DNA of 64,000 bases from Mytilisepta virgata (Eukaryota > Mollusca > Bivalvia > Mytilida > Mytilidae), in assembly GCA_028015205.1 (NCBI GenBank), contig CM051514.1, positions 23,576,150 to 23,640,149 on the forward strand, read 5' to 3'. A program made the translations under genes and the position numbers. Below, piece after piece: positions 1-11,282 of this stretch. Every line of letters begins with the position of its first letter. Position 1 is the stretch's first letter. The notes under the pieces are model-generated. The model saw only the letters and a program-made list of their open reading frames with translations. It did no database searches and was not told where the DNA came from.

Positions 1-119
1 CAAATTATTTGAATGAACAGTAGTCCTGCAAATATTTATTCATCTTTTCATGGACACGTTCACCCCTGTTGAAAATTTCTCTCTTTCTTAAAATTAACAA
101 AATCTATACATTTTGTAAG

Positions 120-360
120 TTGAATGAGACAACATAACGCCAACCAATTTGTAACCATGATTGAAATGTCATTTTTTGGTTGTCTTGTCTGGAAGTGAAA
201 ACTGAATAAACTGGATTAGACAAAAACCTCAAAAGGTCTTCCACACTTCTCACTCAAAAAGTGTTATTCATTTGTATTACTCATTCACTTTTCTATAACA
301 ATAAACTGGGATAGTTTTGATTTTTGTAGCCGATTCTCCAACTTCCGTATTTACAATTTT
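120..360 (+). repeat. Repeat family R1, 5' portion, copy 1
   Basis: The 'TTTGTAACCATGATTGAAAT..CATTT' stretch near 149-173 and the following 'GTCTTCCACAC' matter recur at 12590-12720. The second half of the family resumes only near 1130, so this copy carries about 0.77 kb of extra sequence or the other copies have lost it. Confidence 0.5.
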
Positions 361-1129
361 AATTCTCAAAGTAGGATTTTTTGGTTAGGAACTTACATGG
401 AATGAAGCTCAGAGTTTTGAATTTTTGTCACATCTTTTCCCATCCTGAATTGTTATTTTTAGCGAATTATACTACTATTTCAATCCAGGATATATGCCAT
501 CATGTCTTTTTCATCAGATTTTTTTTCACTAAATTTTGAAGCCTTCCTTTCTAGTTACATCTCTCAAAATATTGCTCCCTTATTCATTACTATGTTTTAC
601 TTTGAATAGAAGTTTACTGTTTCAAGGATCTAATATTTTCATTGAAATATTATTTATAACAAAAGCTCATGGTGGATTAATCTTGATACTCACACAAAAT
701 CTATACATGCAGATGACAAAAATAAAACAATTCTTAAAATTCAAAGTAATACCTTCAACATGGAAAGTAATTCCACGCCCCAATGCATATTTCAGAGGGT
801 CCTTGGCATCGATTCTTTGTCAAATATCGACAAGATAAAACATGCGAAGTTCACACAAATGGGAGGCAATATTAACAAATTACCCAATGTTATCATGGAA
901 AGAAATCTACCAAACAAATGCTGCCATAATTTGCCGTACAATTTCATTATGAAATGTACAAACGCAACAAACACATACACAATCACCGTGAAAATCAAGA
1001 TGTCTCTTGGATAACTTTATTAAAAGCAGTAAAATGGTGTTTATTGGACAAATAATACGATTGGACTATAAGATTAATAAATAAGGCCGAAAATAGTTGT
1101 TATCAACAAACACTATAATTTTCTGTGGT
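361..1129. other. Gene-free stretch inside R1 copy 1
   Basis: AT-rich sequence that interrupts R1 relative to the 12.6-kb copy. It holds overlapping short frames of up to 100 codons on both strands without recognisable motifs or good splice signals. I saw no coding or structural signal. Confidence 0.45.
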
Positions 1130-1345
1130 CTAGTAAATATACATTAAAAGACACCTGAATTTAAAACCAATAAAATAATCCATATTCTGACGTGGAAATT
1201 TTAAATAATAAATAGACTGCAGATGTAATTTAATTTAAGTGCAACAAGCTGTTGGAGTTCATTTATCTCAACACACAATCATTCGGAATTTTAAGACCTT
1301 GAATTAGATTGGTCTCGTGCCTGACGATATACCACTATTAAAAAG
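1130..1345 (+). repeat. Repeat family R1, middle portion, copy 1
   Basis: It matches 12730-12945 closely, including 'ATTCTGACGTGGAAATTTTA', 'ATTCGGAATTTTAAG' and 'GTGCCTGACGA'. It is the continuation of the fragment at 120-360, separated by unrelated sequence at 361-1129. The match ends at about 1345. Confidence 0.55.
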
Positions 1346-1555
1346 TTTCATTCGTAATAGTTCGCTATCTCAGTATCCCGATGCTAGAATCATAATGAAA
1401 ATTTGAAAGATCATTTCAAAGATCAGGCTTTACCATTTTGGTTTGTTTGACATTTGAGACTTCTATGCAATATTTTGAGTAATTGTTTCGATTTCAAACA
1501 TTTTTGGCCTTCAGCACAACTAATGAGTTTTACGAAATATATATGATATTGAATA

Positions 1556-1561
1556 TTTATT
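1556..1561 (-). terminator. Candidate polyadenylation signal of the minus-strand membrane-protein gene
   Basis: The plus strand reads TTTATT here, giving AATAAA on the minus strand about 260 nt beyond the TAA stop at 1821. I saw no earlier AATAAA on the minus strand between the stop and this point. AT-rich sequence makes chance matches common. Confidence 0.35.
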
Positions 1562-1820
1562 ATAATAAAATTCTTTGATGCCAATTTTGATGCATCAAAT
1601 AATTTACGACTCATCAGTTGTGCTCAAGGCCTAAAATGCTGAAAACCAAAAAGAGTGTCATAAATATTTTTTTACTTATACAAAATGCATATATATCGAA
1701 AATAAAATATCTATATTGTATTAAAATAACTGAAATGAATTTGAATACTGATAAAATGTAACTATGCACATATTATGAATTTGTTTGTAAAAAAAACTGC
1801 TATTGAATATCATATTGAGA

Positions 1821-4800
1821 TTAACCAGCCAAATTTGTTTGGCCTGTTTGTGTTGGTAGTGGATCTAAATTTGTTTTAGTGTCCGATGTATACCCCGGTG
1901 GTTGAACTTGGTACGGAGTAGACGTCACAGGAGGCTGCCCAGCGGCGTATCCTTTGTTAACCATCGACTGTGGATAATTAGGTCCGGCAGCTGTAATTGA
2001 AGAATATATATATGTATTTTCATTTCGCAATGCGACAGCACTGATCAGGGGTCTCAGTGATCTGAAAATTATTGTCACAATTCAAACTTTTATTTGTTTT
2101 ATTTTGATGTTGTTTTGCAACTTTTTAGACGTTTATTAAGTTTTAGTTAGCATTGTATCGTTAATTTATTATCGGTCCATTATCGAGTATATTCGAACGT
2201 TGGTTATTACTTTAGACGTATATATATACTAAAGACTAGAATACCTAACATCCAAACTATACCAGTAATAGTCGAACCGGAAATACAAATTAAGAAATAT
2301 AAACACAACGCTTAAAAATTGAAAACCCTTAATAAAAGCGACTTTTGAACTTAAGGTGACTTTTTCTTTGCTTAAAAACTTTTGTATATGTAGGAAACTT
2401 GTGTTAAAAATTCATCTACAGTATCCCGTCTTTCATATTACCTTAAAACTAGAGGACTTAAAATCAGGTGCTGAAGGAAGTCGTTTCTTTAGCAGGGGAC
2501 TATTTATAAAACCGTAAATCGGTGAACATGATGATGAATCTTTGGACTTTTATGAACGCAAACAAACAGAGGGAATCTAAAAAAAATATACAAATTGATA
2601 GGTGTATGGGCTGTTTTGTGATTTGAAACATTTCGCCTACAAAAGTATGAATCCTTAAAATGCCTTTTTTGTGCAAGTTTCTTGTAAATATAGCTGCTTA
2701 GTAATTGATTTTTAACAAACAAGGAATAATATCAATCACCCCAATCAACATGATGAGGTATATTAGGCTTTGATGTTATTTATTACACGTATAAATTTTA
2801 AATTTAATAATACAATGATATCACAAATTCAAACTAAAATGTGTTTCTTTTTTTCTGAAATTTTTGTATGTCAGTGCTCACCTCCTTGATTGGTTGTTAC
2901 ACATGATACCATTGGTTGACCGGTTCTTATCACCTGACCTTGGGTGCCACGTCGTCGTAACCAGCAGACAACACTCACGCAAATCGAAAGAATGACAAAC
3001 CCAGCCAAAGTTCCAAATACGATTGCCACGATGGTTCCAACTGACCTATTCCAGAATATATTTATAGATAGATCTTAAATTTATAGAATAATTAACGTGC
3101 GTAACCTATTTGTCAAATAATTCAAAGGAACATCAAACAGCATATTTTGTATAAAAAAATCAATACAAAATTTGTTGGCTGTATTAAATGAAAAGTTATT
3201 ATTAAAAAAAGACAACTAATTAGGAGTATGTGTGAGATTGGTCTCATTAATAATACCACCATGATTCTATGCAAAAGTAACATGGATTATTTTGAAAATG
3301 TATATTCAAAATATCTTTAAGATTGTTTAATGACATAGACGTTTTGAGCCCTATTGAATAAACCAATTATACAGCAGAGGAATTGGCTTAAAAAATTCGG
3401 AATGATTAAATATGAGAAAAATAAATTGACATTTTAATTCAAAGTATTGCGTCTGTATAAATATATAAACGTATAACCTTTCAATTGTTTGTGAATTTTT
3501 TTAACAATATTATTTTGTTAGTCAATTTGTTTTCTTAAATTATATGCAATTTATTCTGATCTTTATTTTACACACCAGTTACTTTATGTCCACTTTTTAA
3601 CACGCTATGTCTCGTCATCATTGAGCATGTCAAAAATGTAGAACAGACCCACCAATCGTTTTGAATGCGACATTTAGATAGAACCAAAGTCTCTCATAGT
3701 TTTTGTACAAGATGAATGTATTTAACAAGTTGCCACCGTGAGCGAATTTAAAAAGTTACACCTGGGGTCCAAATCGCGGCCAATTTCCGTACTATAAATA
3801 ATAAACCTCCAAGTGTAATTGAAGTCATCAATTTGTCATTATAAAATTTGAAAATTTTAGAATAAAATGCTAATATTAAGGGAATTACGATACAGTGATA
3901 ATAAGATTGTGACGTCATAGCATCCTTCAAGAAAACTCTTTATACTATTCTTAAATTTGGGGGTTTTCTCAAATACATCTTCAATAAGTATATGGACCCC
4001 AACTTTTTTTCTTTTGCAAACAGAAGCTTATTACTTAAAGTTAAGAACACTAAAATTTTAAGAAAAAACAGTGGAGGATTTTTTTGCACATGCATCTAAA
4101 GCTATCAAATTAATATCAATGTTCCTTATTTGACCTACATTTGCATACTTTTCTAATTAGTTTATCAATCTTTTTCATCGGTTATTTATTAGAAGACAAT
4201 GTCTATGTAGTTGGGAATATTTTACAAAAGACCTGGTACAGTTATGTTTCTTCGTTAAAAAGTTAGAGACTTTTTTGTGACACTCTTGAAAAATGAAAAA
4301 TTTTGGGTTTTTGGCTAAAATATATCAAAATCAGTATTGATTATCTTAAAAACTAGTTCACGAAGGTATGTTTTTTTCACATAATTGAAAAGTATACATA
4401 AAAGCTGACCATCTGGTAAATTTTCAGCAAAAATTCAGAGGAGGAACCTTATTGTATCGTATAAGTATAAGTCACACTTTATTCCCTATAATTCATTCCA
4501 TGGTCAAGAATATACAAAATCACGGACGTCGCTGGATTTCTTTATCATATATGTTCTTACAATAAAAAAACAGTTTAAAGTATAACTGAATTGTATAATA
4601 ATGACCCAAAGGATAACTGTCATTTTTACTCTGCTAAAATACCTCCATATGCAGAGGCAAATGTCAGTTTTTGAAATCAACATTTCTCTTCTAAGGTCAA
4701 AGAAGAGTAGGCAAATGGCCGCTATAAAAGGCTAAATTATCCGACACTACCCAACCATCCAACCTTTTACAGTAAATGTGTTTGATAAATTGTTAAACTG

Positions 4801-7122
4801 GTTCTCGTCCTGAAGAAGCACGACATATTTGCCACTGGACGATTATAAATAAAAACAACAATAAATCAATCTTATGTCAAAATACAATGAATCTAGTGGT
4901 AGCAATTTAGGCAGAAGGTGCAATTTGGGTTCCTTATCGTTATGCTGATTCAGGCACCATAACGGTTTACCCAGTGCCAATAGCTTTTACACGAGGTAGA
5001 AGGCTCTCCATTTATAGAAACATTTGTCCATATACATGTAGTCTGACTTATTATAACAGGTCACTTATATGTGAGGAACCAGTAAGGTACATTTAACTCT
5101 TAAGGATGATCGCTGGTCTAATAGGAAATAAATAGGATTTGAAATAGGTGTTTTGGTTTGAGAGAACATATGAATAGTAAACAAATAAGCAAGAAAAAAA
5201 TATAGGTTCATGTGCTCATTTTAGAGCTATAAGGCCTTGAAAATTTGCATGAAATGGGTTTTCTCTGGATTTTTCATTGTCTTTGCATTGACAACTTCAG
5301 TCTCTCAAAGATGTATGAAAAAATATAATGGATTTCATAAATTTTTGTCAAATACCATTTTAAGGTATATATGATTGAATTATAAAAGAAGACGTGGGGG
5401 TTCATGTGCAAAAAAAATCATGTTTAAGAAATGGATAAAACCCGATGATTCCGAAAATCTGACAAAAAGACCAAAACATGACCAGCGAGCATCCTTAATT
5501 ATATAAACTTACAAAATCTTTCTTTGATCTTCGTACGAATCGTTGCAATAACTATAGGATGGGCAACTACTAAAAGCCTTTCCTGTACAAAAATAAAATA
5601 CAAAAACAAAAGACATTTAGGGCAATATTGTGGTACAAGTAAACTGGAATATTGTACATGGATTGTATATGTATCATCCAATCGATACACAAATGAAAGC
5701 AAACGCCCACGTGATCGTTGAATTTGGTGTCGTCTGCTGCTTAAAATTTTTAATTTAGTTTTCAGAAATATTTGCAATACAGAATAAAAAAAACACAATT
5801 TACACAAAATACAAATATTTCCGCAAACCTCAAATGTGTATTTTTATTTCACTAAGAAAGAGTCACATAAATGATCGGAAATGTTGCATTTTTAACTGTT
5901 TCTAACACGTCGGAAGTTTACATATATACTCTACCAAAGCATCAAACACTTTTTTATTCAGATTCTGATCTGAAAGTAAAATACTGTAAAGCAAACAGAT
6001 GAATTAACTGCAAATTGTTATTTTTTTTATAATACATGTTACAAGATGCATTGTAACTATTTTCATAAATTCATTCTTGGCTTAATAATAAGAGGCAAAT
6101 TTTTTAATAAGTTTTCAGTAAGAAAAATATTTTGTGAATATTCAGATTTTTTGTGGATATTCAGATATTTTTCTTCTGGAAGCAATGCTGCAGGAACAAA
6201 AGATTTTAAACTGTTGAGATGTTGTGTACCATACAAAATTAGTATTGTTCAACTTGTTAATATGTTTTCGGTATGTCTTTGGTAGGTAGTCTTTTTAATG
6301 CACCTTTGTAGAATATTTCAGTTGAAAATTTAAAACTAAATTAATTTCGAAATTAGGTGAAGCGGGATAACATTGTATATATTGCATTAAAGGATTGGAC
6401 GAGTTATCTTGTCAGTTTGTCATGAGTACGAATGATAACTAGCCTGTCAACACGGAGGTTGTGAGCGTGGGGAGGTGCGTTCGACTCCGATCTTAATTGA
6501 CCAGGATTGACAGTTTTCCTGTCGTATTCTGTGTTTCTGCTTTCTCCGTCTATAAAAGCTGCATCAATAGGATCTTTATGTTTCAAATTATTTATAGACA
6601 CTTTGGATACTCTTTAAGATATTTTAATTTCGGCGCATTTGATATATATACCATTTAGAACATTTATTTGTCCTAACGTAAAATTGGCGCAAATGTATTC
6701 GCCCCAACGTGACATTGGCGAAAATGAGTTTGCGCTAACGTGTAATTGGCTGTACATTTGCGCTAACGTGACATTGGCGCTAATGAAAATGGCGTAAAAT
6801 CTCAACAAACGAAACGAAACCATTAAAGAACAATGTACGACTATGTCCCTTAGTTTTTTTTTTTTTTTTTTTTTTTCTCAATTTTATGCTTAGACAGCTC
6901 AGCCAATGTTTCATTTTGCATTTTACAATGCAATATGGCTTAAGATCTGAATTTTGCAAAAAAAAAAATTCTCATATTTTAGCAACAATAATACCTTTAT
7001 AAAAACATTAAATGGGAAATCGTATCATATTTATATAAATTGAGAAGACATATAATTCTGAGGTAAAAAACAATTGCATTACCTACTGCTAGCAGAAGAC
7101 TTAAAACTAGAGATAATCCCAT
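1821..7122 (-). CDS. Small single-pass membrane protein, cysteine/tyrosine-rich (CYYR1/shisa-like) type, four exons
   Basis: Seen: four minus-strand exons at 7122-7083, 5582-5513, 3045-2882 and 1990-1821 join in phases 1, 2 and 1. They total 444 nt, or 147 residues plus TAA. Donors are GTAATG, GTAAGT and GTGAGC; acceptors are GTACAG, GGAATAG and TTACAG. The start ATG sits in AACATGG, a strong Kozak context. Residues 1-16 are a hydrophobic signal peptide (MGLSLVLSLLLAV). Residues 17-39 are a short ectodomain with CPSYSYC at 20-26. Residues 40-65 form one membrane helix ending in WLRRR. The cytosolic tail (66-147) is rich in Gly, Pro, Gln and Tyr and contains PPGY at 122-125, a PPxY motif of the kind bound by WW domains such as those of NEDD4-family ligases. 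Known: CYYR1/shisa-like adaptors share this layout and often act in trafficking or receptor turnover. Inferred: the family assignment, since the ectodomain has only two cysteines, fewer than usual. Intron 2 ends beside a MITE and intron 1 holds a SINE fragment. A missed microexon or 5' non-coding exon cannot be excluded. Confidence 0.72.
2037..2231 (+). repeat. Fragment of the repeat found at 12315-12520
   Basis: Shared blocks with 12315-12520 include 'GATCTGAAAATT'-like sequence, 'AATTTATTATCGGTCCA' and 'TTCGAACGTTGGTT..ACTTTAGACGTATATATATA'. It sits in intron 3 of the membrane-protein gene, under 50 bp upstream (in transcript sense) of the exon 4 acceptor, so the branch point may lie inside repeat-derived sequence. 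Confidence 0.6.
4640..4865 (+). repeat. Dispersed retroelement-tail-like repeat in intron 2
   Basis: It contains 'CAACCTTTTACAGTAAATGTGTTTGA', then 'TTCTCGTCCTGAAGAAGCA' and 'TTTGCCACTGGACG' before an A-rich ATAAAAACAACAATAAATC end. From memory this resembles a tail seen repeatedly in mussel genomic DNA. There is no second copy in the window to align, so it is weakly supported. Confidence 0.3.
5100..5498 (-). mobile_element. TTAA-ended MITE, copy A (inside intron 2)
   Basis: A 399-bp non-autonomous element whose ends are TTAAGGATGATCGCTGGTC and its near inverse GACCAGCGAGCATCCTTAA. It is the reverse complement of the copies at 7518, 51864 and 61236. It has no open frame of its own. The right end lies 15 bp from the exon 2 splice donor at 5513 (transcript sense: just after the donor). 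TTAA at both ends suggests a TTAA-targeting transposase, but the terminal sequence does not match the usual piggyBac CCC start, so the superfamily is left open. Confidence 0.8.
6430..6525 (+). repeat. tRNA-derived SINE, head fragment
   Basis: TAGCCTGTCAACACGG resembles a pol III A box, and GCGTTCGACTCC, 35 bp further, a B box. The following 'GATCTTAATTGACCAGGA' matches the reverse complement of 31153-31172 in the longer SINE at 31016-31190. It lies in intron 1 of the membrane-protein gene, on the opposite strand. Confidence 0.55.
6672..6792 (+). repeat. Short tandem array of 'CGCTAACGTGACATTGGCG' units in intron 1
   Basis: About four degenerate units of 30-40 bp alternate 'CTAACGTGACATTGGCG' with 'AAATG'. 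ATTGGCGC resembles an E2F site (TTTGGCGC), which may be coincidence. The array lies about 290 bp downstream of the first coding exon of the membrane-protein gene (transcript sense). Confidence 0.55.
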
Positions 7123-7517
7123 GTTATAACCTTCCTTCCCTTTTTAAAGTAGAAATATGAATTAAACAAGAAAGGCAGCGTTTTGTATACGTATAAATTT
7201 ATTTCAAAGCTGGTTTTTACAAAGTTTTTATCTATCGCATTTTTAACCTTCCGTACAAAATTGTTAAATAATCTCTCATAGATAAAGTAAATCTTTCACA
7301 CGGATATCAGAGATTATTTTAATTTATATCATGATGCCATAAAATGTAATCAGATATCATGCATTTAAGAAAGTTTCTTTGCACAAGATGAAATTCCTGA
7401 AAGACAACCCTTCTAAATTGTTAAAACCTACTCTCTGCATTCTGTAAAGTATCATGATATAATAGGGTATACTCCTCTCGGGCTAACGTCCTTGGGTGGT
7501 ACATGTATATCCAATAC
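7123..7517. other. 5' flank of the membrane-protein gene
   Basis: The sequence directly upstream (minus sense) of the start codon should contain the 5' UTR and promoter, unless there is an upstream exon. It is AT-rich. I saw no convincing TATA box; TTTAAAAAGGG about 20 nt before the ATG is too close to serve as one. Confidence 0.35.
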
Positions 7518-7916
7518 TTAAGGATGCTCGCTGATCATGTTTTGGTCTTTTTGTCAGATTTTCGGAATCCTCAGGTTTTATCCATTTCTTAAACATAAAT
7601 TTCTTTGGCCATGAACCCCTACTTTTTCTTTTATAATTCAATCATATATACCTTAAAATGGTATTTGACAAAATTTTATGCAATCCTTTTTATTTTTTCA
7701 TACATTTTTGAGAGACTGAAGTTGTCAATGCAAAGACAATGAAAAATCCAGAGAAAACCCATTTCCTGAAAATTTAGAAGGCCTTATAGCTCTAAAATGA
7801 GCACATGAACATATATTTTTTTCTTCCTTATTTGTTTACTATTCATATGTTCTCTCAAACTAAAACACCTATTTCAAATCCTATTTATTTCCTATTAGAC
7901 CAGTGATCATCCTTAA
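7518..7916 (+). mobile_element. TTAA-ended MITE, copy B
   Basis: A 399-bp copy of the same family as 5100-5498, in the opposite orientation. The ends are TTAAGGATGCTCGCTGATC and GACCAGTGATCATCCTTAA. The interior shares 'TTTTCGGAATCCTCAGGTTT', 'GAGACTGAAGTTGTCAATGC' and 'TTATAGCTCTAAAATGAGCA' with all other copies. Confidence 0.8.
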
Positions 7917-7944
7917 ATATAATAATTTTTACTCTCCAATTGTA

Positions 7945-7998
7945 CAACTCTTTCTCTCTCTCTTTCTCTCTCGATCTCGATCTTGATCGATCGATCGA
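7945..7998 (+). repeat. CT-rich simple repeat with GATC palindromes
   Basis: Repeated CTCTTTCTCTCTC is followed by 'CGATCTCGATCTTGATCGAT', a low-complexity run of GATC/CGAT. No other function is visible. Confidence 0.6.
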
Positions 7999-8456
7999 AA
8001 AATTTTGGTGATTTATTTGTTACTTATTAGTTATCATTAGAAAATCGTTAGAGAGTACATCCTAGACAATGCCAACAGACATTTTGAAAGGCTTAATGTG
8101 ACATTTTGAAAATGGCCCTAGAAGTGAAATAAATACAGGCGAAAATGGTTCTTCTTTTCAAAATTGGGCATAGTGGGAACAAACCATCAGAATAAACCCC
8201 AGTAAGATAGAATAGTTTTGTAAGATAAGTACCGTGCAATATCATTTCTGACGTCAGAACAAAGAATCGCCTTTAAGGTATTAACAATGACTGTATAAAA
8301 CAATTCAATATCTGTTTCACTTTATGGTTTTCTAAATCTGTCAAATTCTAAAAGAGGTATGCATGAATTCGACAACTTCCCGCCAGATGCCTCTATATTA
8401 TCACTATATGTTATATTACTGTTTTTGTGTTCTTTATACATTATTTATTAATGTAG

Positions 8457-8560
8457 ATTCTCCTTCAGGTACGAATGAGTTATGGAGTTTCTCCACCCGA
8501 GATAATTACATGTTCGATTTTCAACACGCGAGCTTATACGAGCTTGTTAAAATCTAAAAT
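8457..8560 (+). repeat. Fold-back repeat fragment, copy of the 14226-14355 family
   Basis: 'GATTCTCCTTCAGGTACGA' then 'GAGTTATGGAGTTTCTCC' and 'ACCCGAGATAATTA' match both arms of the inverted repeat at 14226-14355. A second small hairpin, 'AACACGCGAGCTTATACGAG' / 'AGCTTGTT', follows. Confidence 0.55.
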
Positions 8561-9026
8561 TTAACGATCGAGAATAATATTCTAAAAAAAAATTGAAAGA
8601 ATAACATAAAAGTAGATGAAGATTTTGAACTGAACTGAACGAAGAAAACTGTTCTAAATATCTATAATTTTATATGTATTGCACCAAATTATTTACAAAA
8701 AACTTTTCATAAACAAATGCATTTCACTCGTCCCTTATAATCTGAACAGTCATGATTTGAGATATTTGGTACGCGTCAGTGAAACGTCACGGTGCCTCTA
8801 ATTGCACATGAAAGAACCATTATTCTATTGATGCATCTTTCATTAACTTAAACGGCAAAAAAATACAAATTGAAATTTACATAATGACCTGTTTTAACAA
8901 CAGTTTTAATTTCAGTTCGCAATAGATTATTATTTTTCAATATTTAACATTATGAAGATTGTCACAGTATCACAAACAGAGCGAATATAAATTGAACGCC
9001 AATGTTTCTTTTTTTGTCTTTGTTTT

Positions 9027-9184
9027 AGAGGGGGGGGGGTAATCATGAAACATAGACATCCCTCGGGACAGCAGTATTAACTTCAACACAGATAATGCCC
9101 TCTCTTGTGCCTCGGGAAATATCGGTGTTTCTGTCAATACTACTGTCCCTTGGGTAGTCTATATTTCATGATAATACCCTCTGC
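9027..9184. mobile_element. Fold-back element with arms of about 55-70 bp
   Basis: The left arm (AGAGGG..., 'ATCATGAAACATAGAC', 'CGGGACAGCAGTATT') is inverted on the right ('AATACTACTGTCCCTTGGG', 'GTCTATATTTCATGAT', ACCCTCT). Inner sequence 'AACACAGATAATGCCC' also pairs loosely with 'CGGGAAATATCGGTGTT', so nearly the whole 158 bp folds. It is probably a hairpin MITE. Confidence 0.65.
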
Positions 9185-10560
9185 ATAAGTAACTATTATG
9201 TATTTACCGAAACTAAAACATCCGTCCAATGTAACGGTATATCTGTTCTCCAGTATTTCCGTTATTTTGTCTGCTGAAACTAAACTCTCTGAAGTTTTAA
9301 TAGCGTCATCTTAGCTATTTTAGTAGAAAGTCATTGATTTGAGCGTATGACGACATGATGCATTACTTCACAAACTATACTAATATGACCCGCTACAAAC
9401 TCTTTTCAGTCTACATCCTTCGATAAATATGAATATTTTGATTCCAACGTCACAGTTGTTTGGCATCGTCATTGTAAAGTTTTCCACAACCTTTAACGAC
9501 GTCATAGTTTAACAGTGTTTCAAAATGTCGAAGAAAACGTGTAGAAATAATTCATAATGGCCTTCACATGGTAAAATTAGGATATTTTGAAGCCACTGTA
9601 AATTATTTCTCAAATTTATGGCAAGGCCCGTGTTTCATTCATTAAAAGTTTTATGATTTGAAATTAAAATGTAATCACGTGGTAAAAACATTAAAATTTC
9701 ATTGGACAAGAAATACAATGTATATAAGAGATTTCTGTCATTTTTTTTTATATTGCCTGTCTCAATAGTTCCCGACAGAAGTACGAAACAAGACCATAAA
9801 TACAAGTGCATTTCAATCAAGCAAAATGATAAAACCAGTTCATACATAACTGGTCCTGACAATTCTTGACTTCAAGGCTAAAAAATTTGCTGATGTTGAA
9901 AATGAAGATAATATACGAAAAAAAACAAGATCAAAATAGCCGTTTTAGGAAAAATTAGGAGTTACAGGGTTGTGTTTTGAATCGTATTCATACCGGAAGG
10001 TGAAAAACATGTTTATGCACATATATGAAATGTTTTCTCAAAATACATTAGTCATAATCATAGCATACAACTCAAGCACGAATCGTGTTTTTCTTCACCA
10101 CAGCTCAAGAGATCAAATCTCTTATATTTTTAAAATTCATTAAAGTATTCTTTTTCTGTTTTAAAATAATCTTGTTAAAGTAAGCGTATCAATATCAAAT
10201 TAGCGGAAAAGGAACATTCAAAATTAAAATAATTTATAGAATTGTAATATGAGCATTCGTCAGATTTGTCTGCTGTGCATGAACATGACACGTGCAAAGA
10301 TTTATTAGATTTAGACATTTATTCGTCATCTTTTCGATCATTTATAAACAAACATAAGACACCTGAATATTTTCTTTTGATTGGGACCTTTTTTTTTAAA
10401 TTTGAAAATACATGTATCTACAGAAGTCAAAAGTCAATGAGACAACATGTCACTATTTCTTTTTACTAGTATATTATTGTTTAATAGATTCCGGTAAAAA
10501 ACAAAATTCTGAATTCATACATTTAATTATATAGTTTTATTATTCTATACTTCTGTATTA
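9185..10560. other. Gene-free stretch
   Basis: AT-rich intergenic DNA. Open frames here are under 80 codons, with no recognisable motif. Apart from scattered T and A runs I see no repeat that recurs elsewhere in the window. Confidence 0.45.
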
Positions 10561-10569
10561 CTTCTACTT

Positions 10570-10886
10570 GTATCCCAATTAACGTAAACAATACTACCTG
10601 TATCCCATGTGAAGTAAACAATATTCTCCCTCTGTATCCCATGTGAAGTAAACAATATTCTCCCTCTGTATCCCATGTGAAGTAAACAATATTCTCCCTC
10701 TGTATCCCACCTGAAGTAAACGATATATTCTGTATCCTACCTGAAATAAACAATGCCCTCTGTTTCCAACCTGAAGTAAACAATGCCCTCTGTATTCCAC
10801 CACAAGTAAACGATACCCTCTGTATCCCACCTGAAGTAAACAATATCCACTATATTCCATTGCCCTCTGTATTCCACCTCAAGTAA
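10570..10886. repeat. Minisatellite with 30-bp and 34-bp units
   Basis: Around ten tandem units built on 'TCTGTATCCCACCTGAAGTA' followed by AACAATGCCC (30 bp) or AACAATATTCTCCC (34 bp). The 30-bp form keeps the reading frame, which explains the long repetitive minus-strand frames (GGIQR / WDTEG peptides). These are artefacts rather than proteins. Confidence 0.85.
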
Positions 10887-10888
10887 TG

Positions 10889-11282
10889 TTTCATGAGCTT
10901 CTGATGAAGCATGTTGGAGAAGTCGTGATGACAAAATGCCTGGTGAATTGTTTCACATTTTGTAAGTCGAACCGGGTATAACTCAGGGAAAAATAAGGAC
11001 AAGAATATCCTTCGCATGTGCACATCTACATATTAGGATCTTGCAGTATACAAAGTTTCATGAGCTTCTGATGAAGCATATTGGAGACGTCGCGACGACA
11101 CAATGCATGGTGAATTGTCTCACAATTTCTAAGTTCAACTGGGCAGAACTCCATGGAAAATTGATGGACAACAAAATCCTTTATACAGCAGTCACTTTTC
11201 TTAAATTATACCAAGTTTAGAATATGACAAAGGATGTGGAAGTTTGTTTGGACAGACAGACGGACGGACAGACAGACAGGAA
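10889..11282 (+). repeat. Two-unit tandem repeat ending in a GACA/GACG microsatellite
   Basis: 'TTTCATGAGCTTCTGATGAA' begins units at 10889 and 11056, 167 bp apart and diverged from each other. The array ends in a (GACA/GACG)n run at 11250-11281, directly abutting the Penelope-like relic. I recall this 'catgagcttctgatgaag' sequence being common in mollusc genomes. Confidence 0.6.

Noticed and set aside
5499..5807. 102-codon minus-strand frame
   Set aside because: The real exon 2 (5513-5582) lies inside it but in another frame; the rest is intron with no start or family match.
6845..6876. Poly-T run as the tail of a second retroposon
   Set aside because: No AATAAA in the right place and no flanking target duplication could be found; the same holds for the runs at 34727, 52673 and 57769.
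10523..10934. Overlapping 65- to 106-codon minus-strand frames
   Set aside because: They are produced by the 30/34-bp minisatellite; different frames give the same kind of repetitive peptides.
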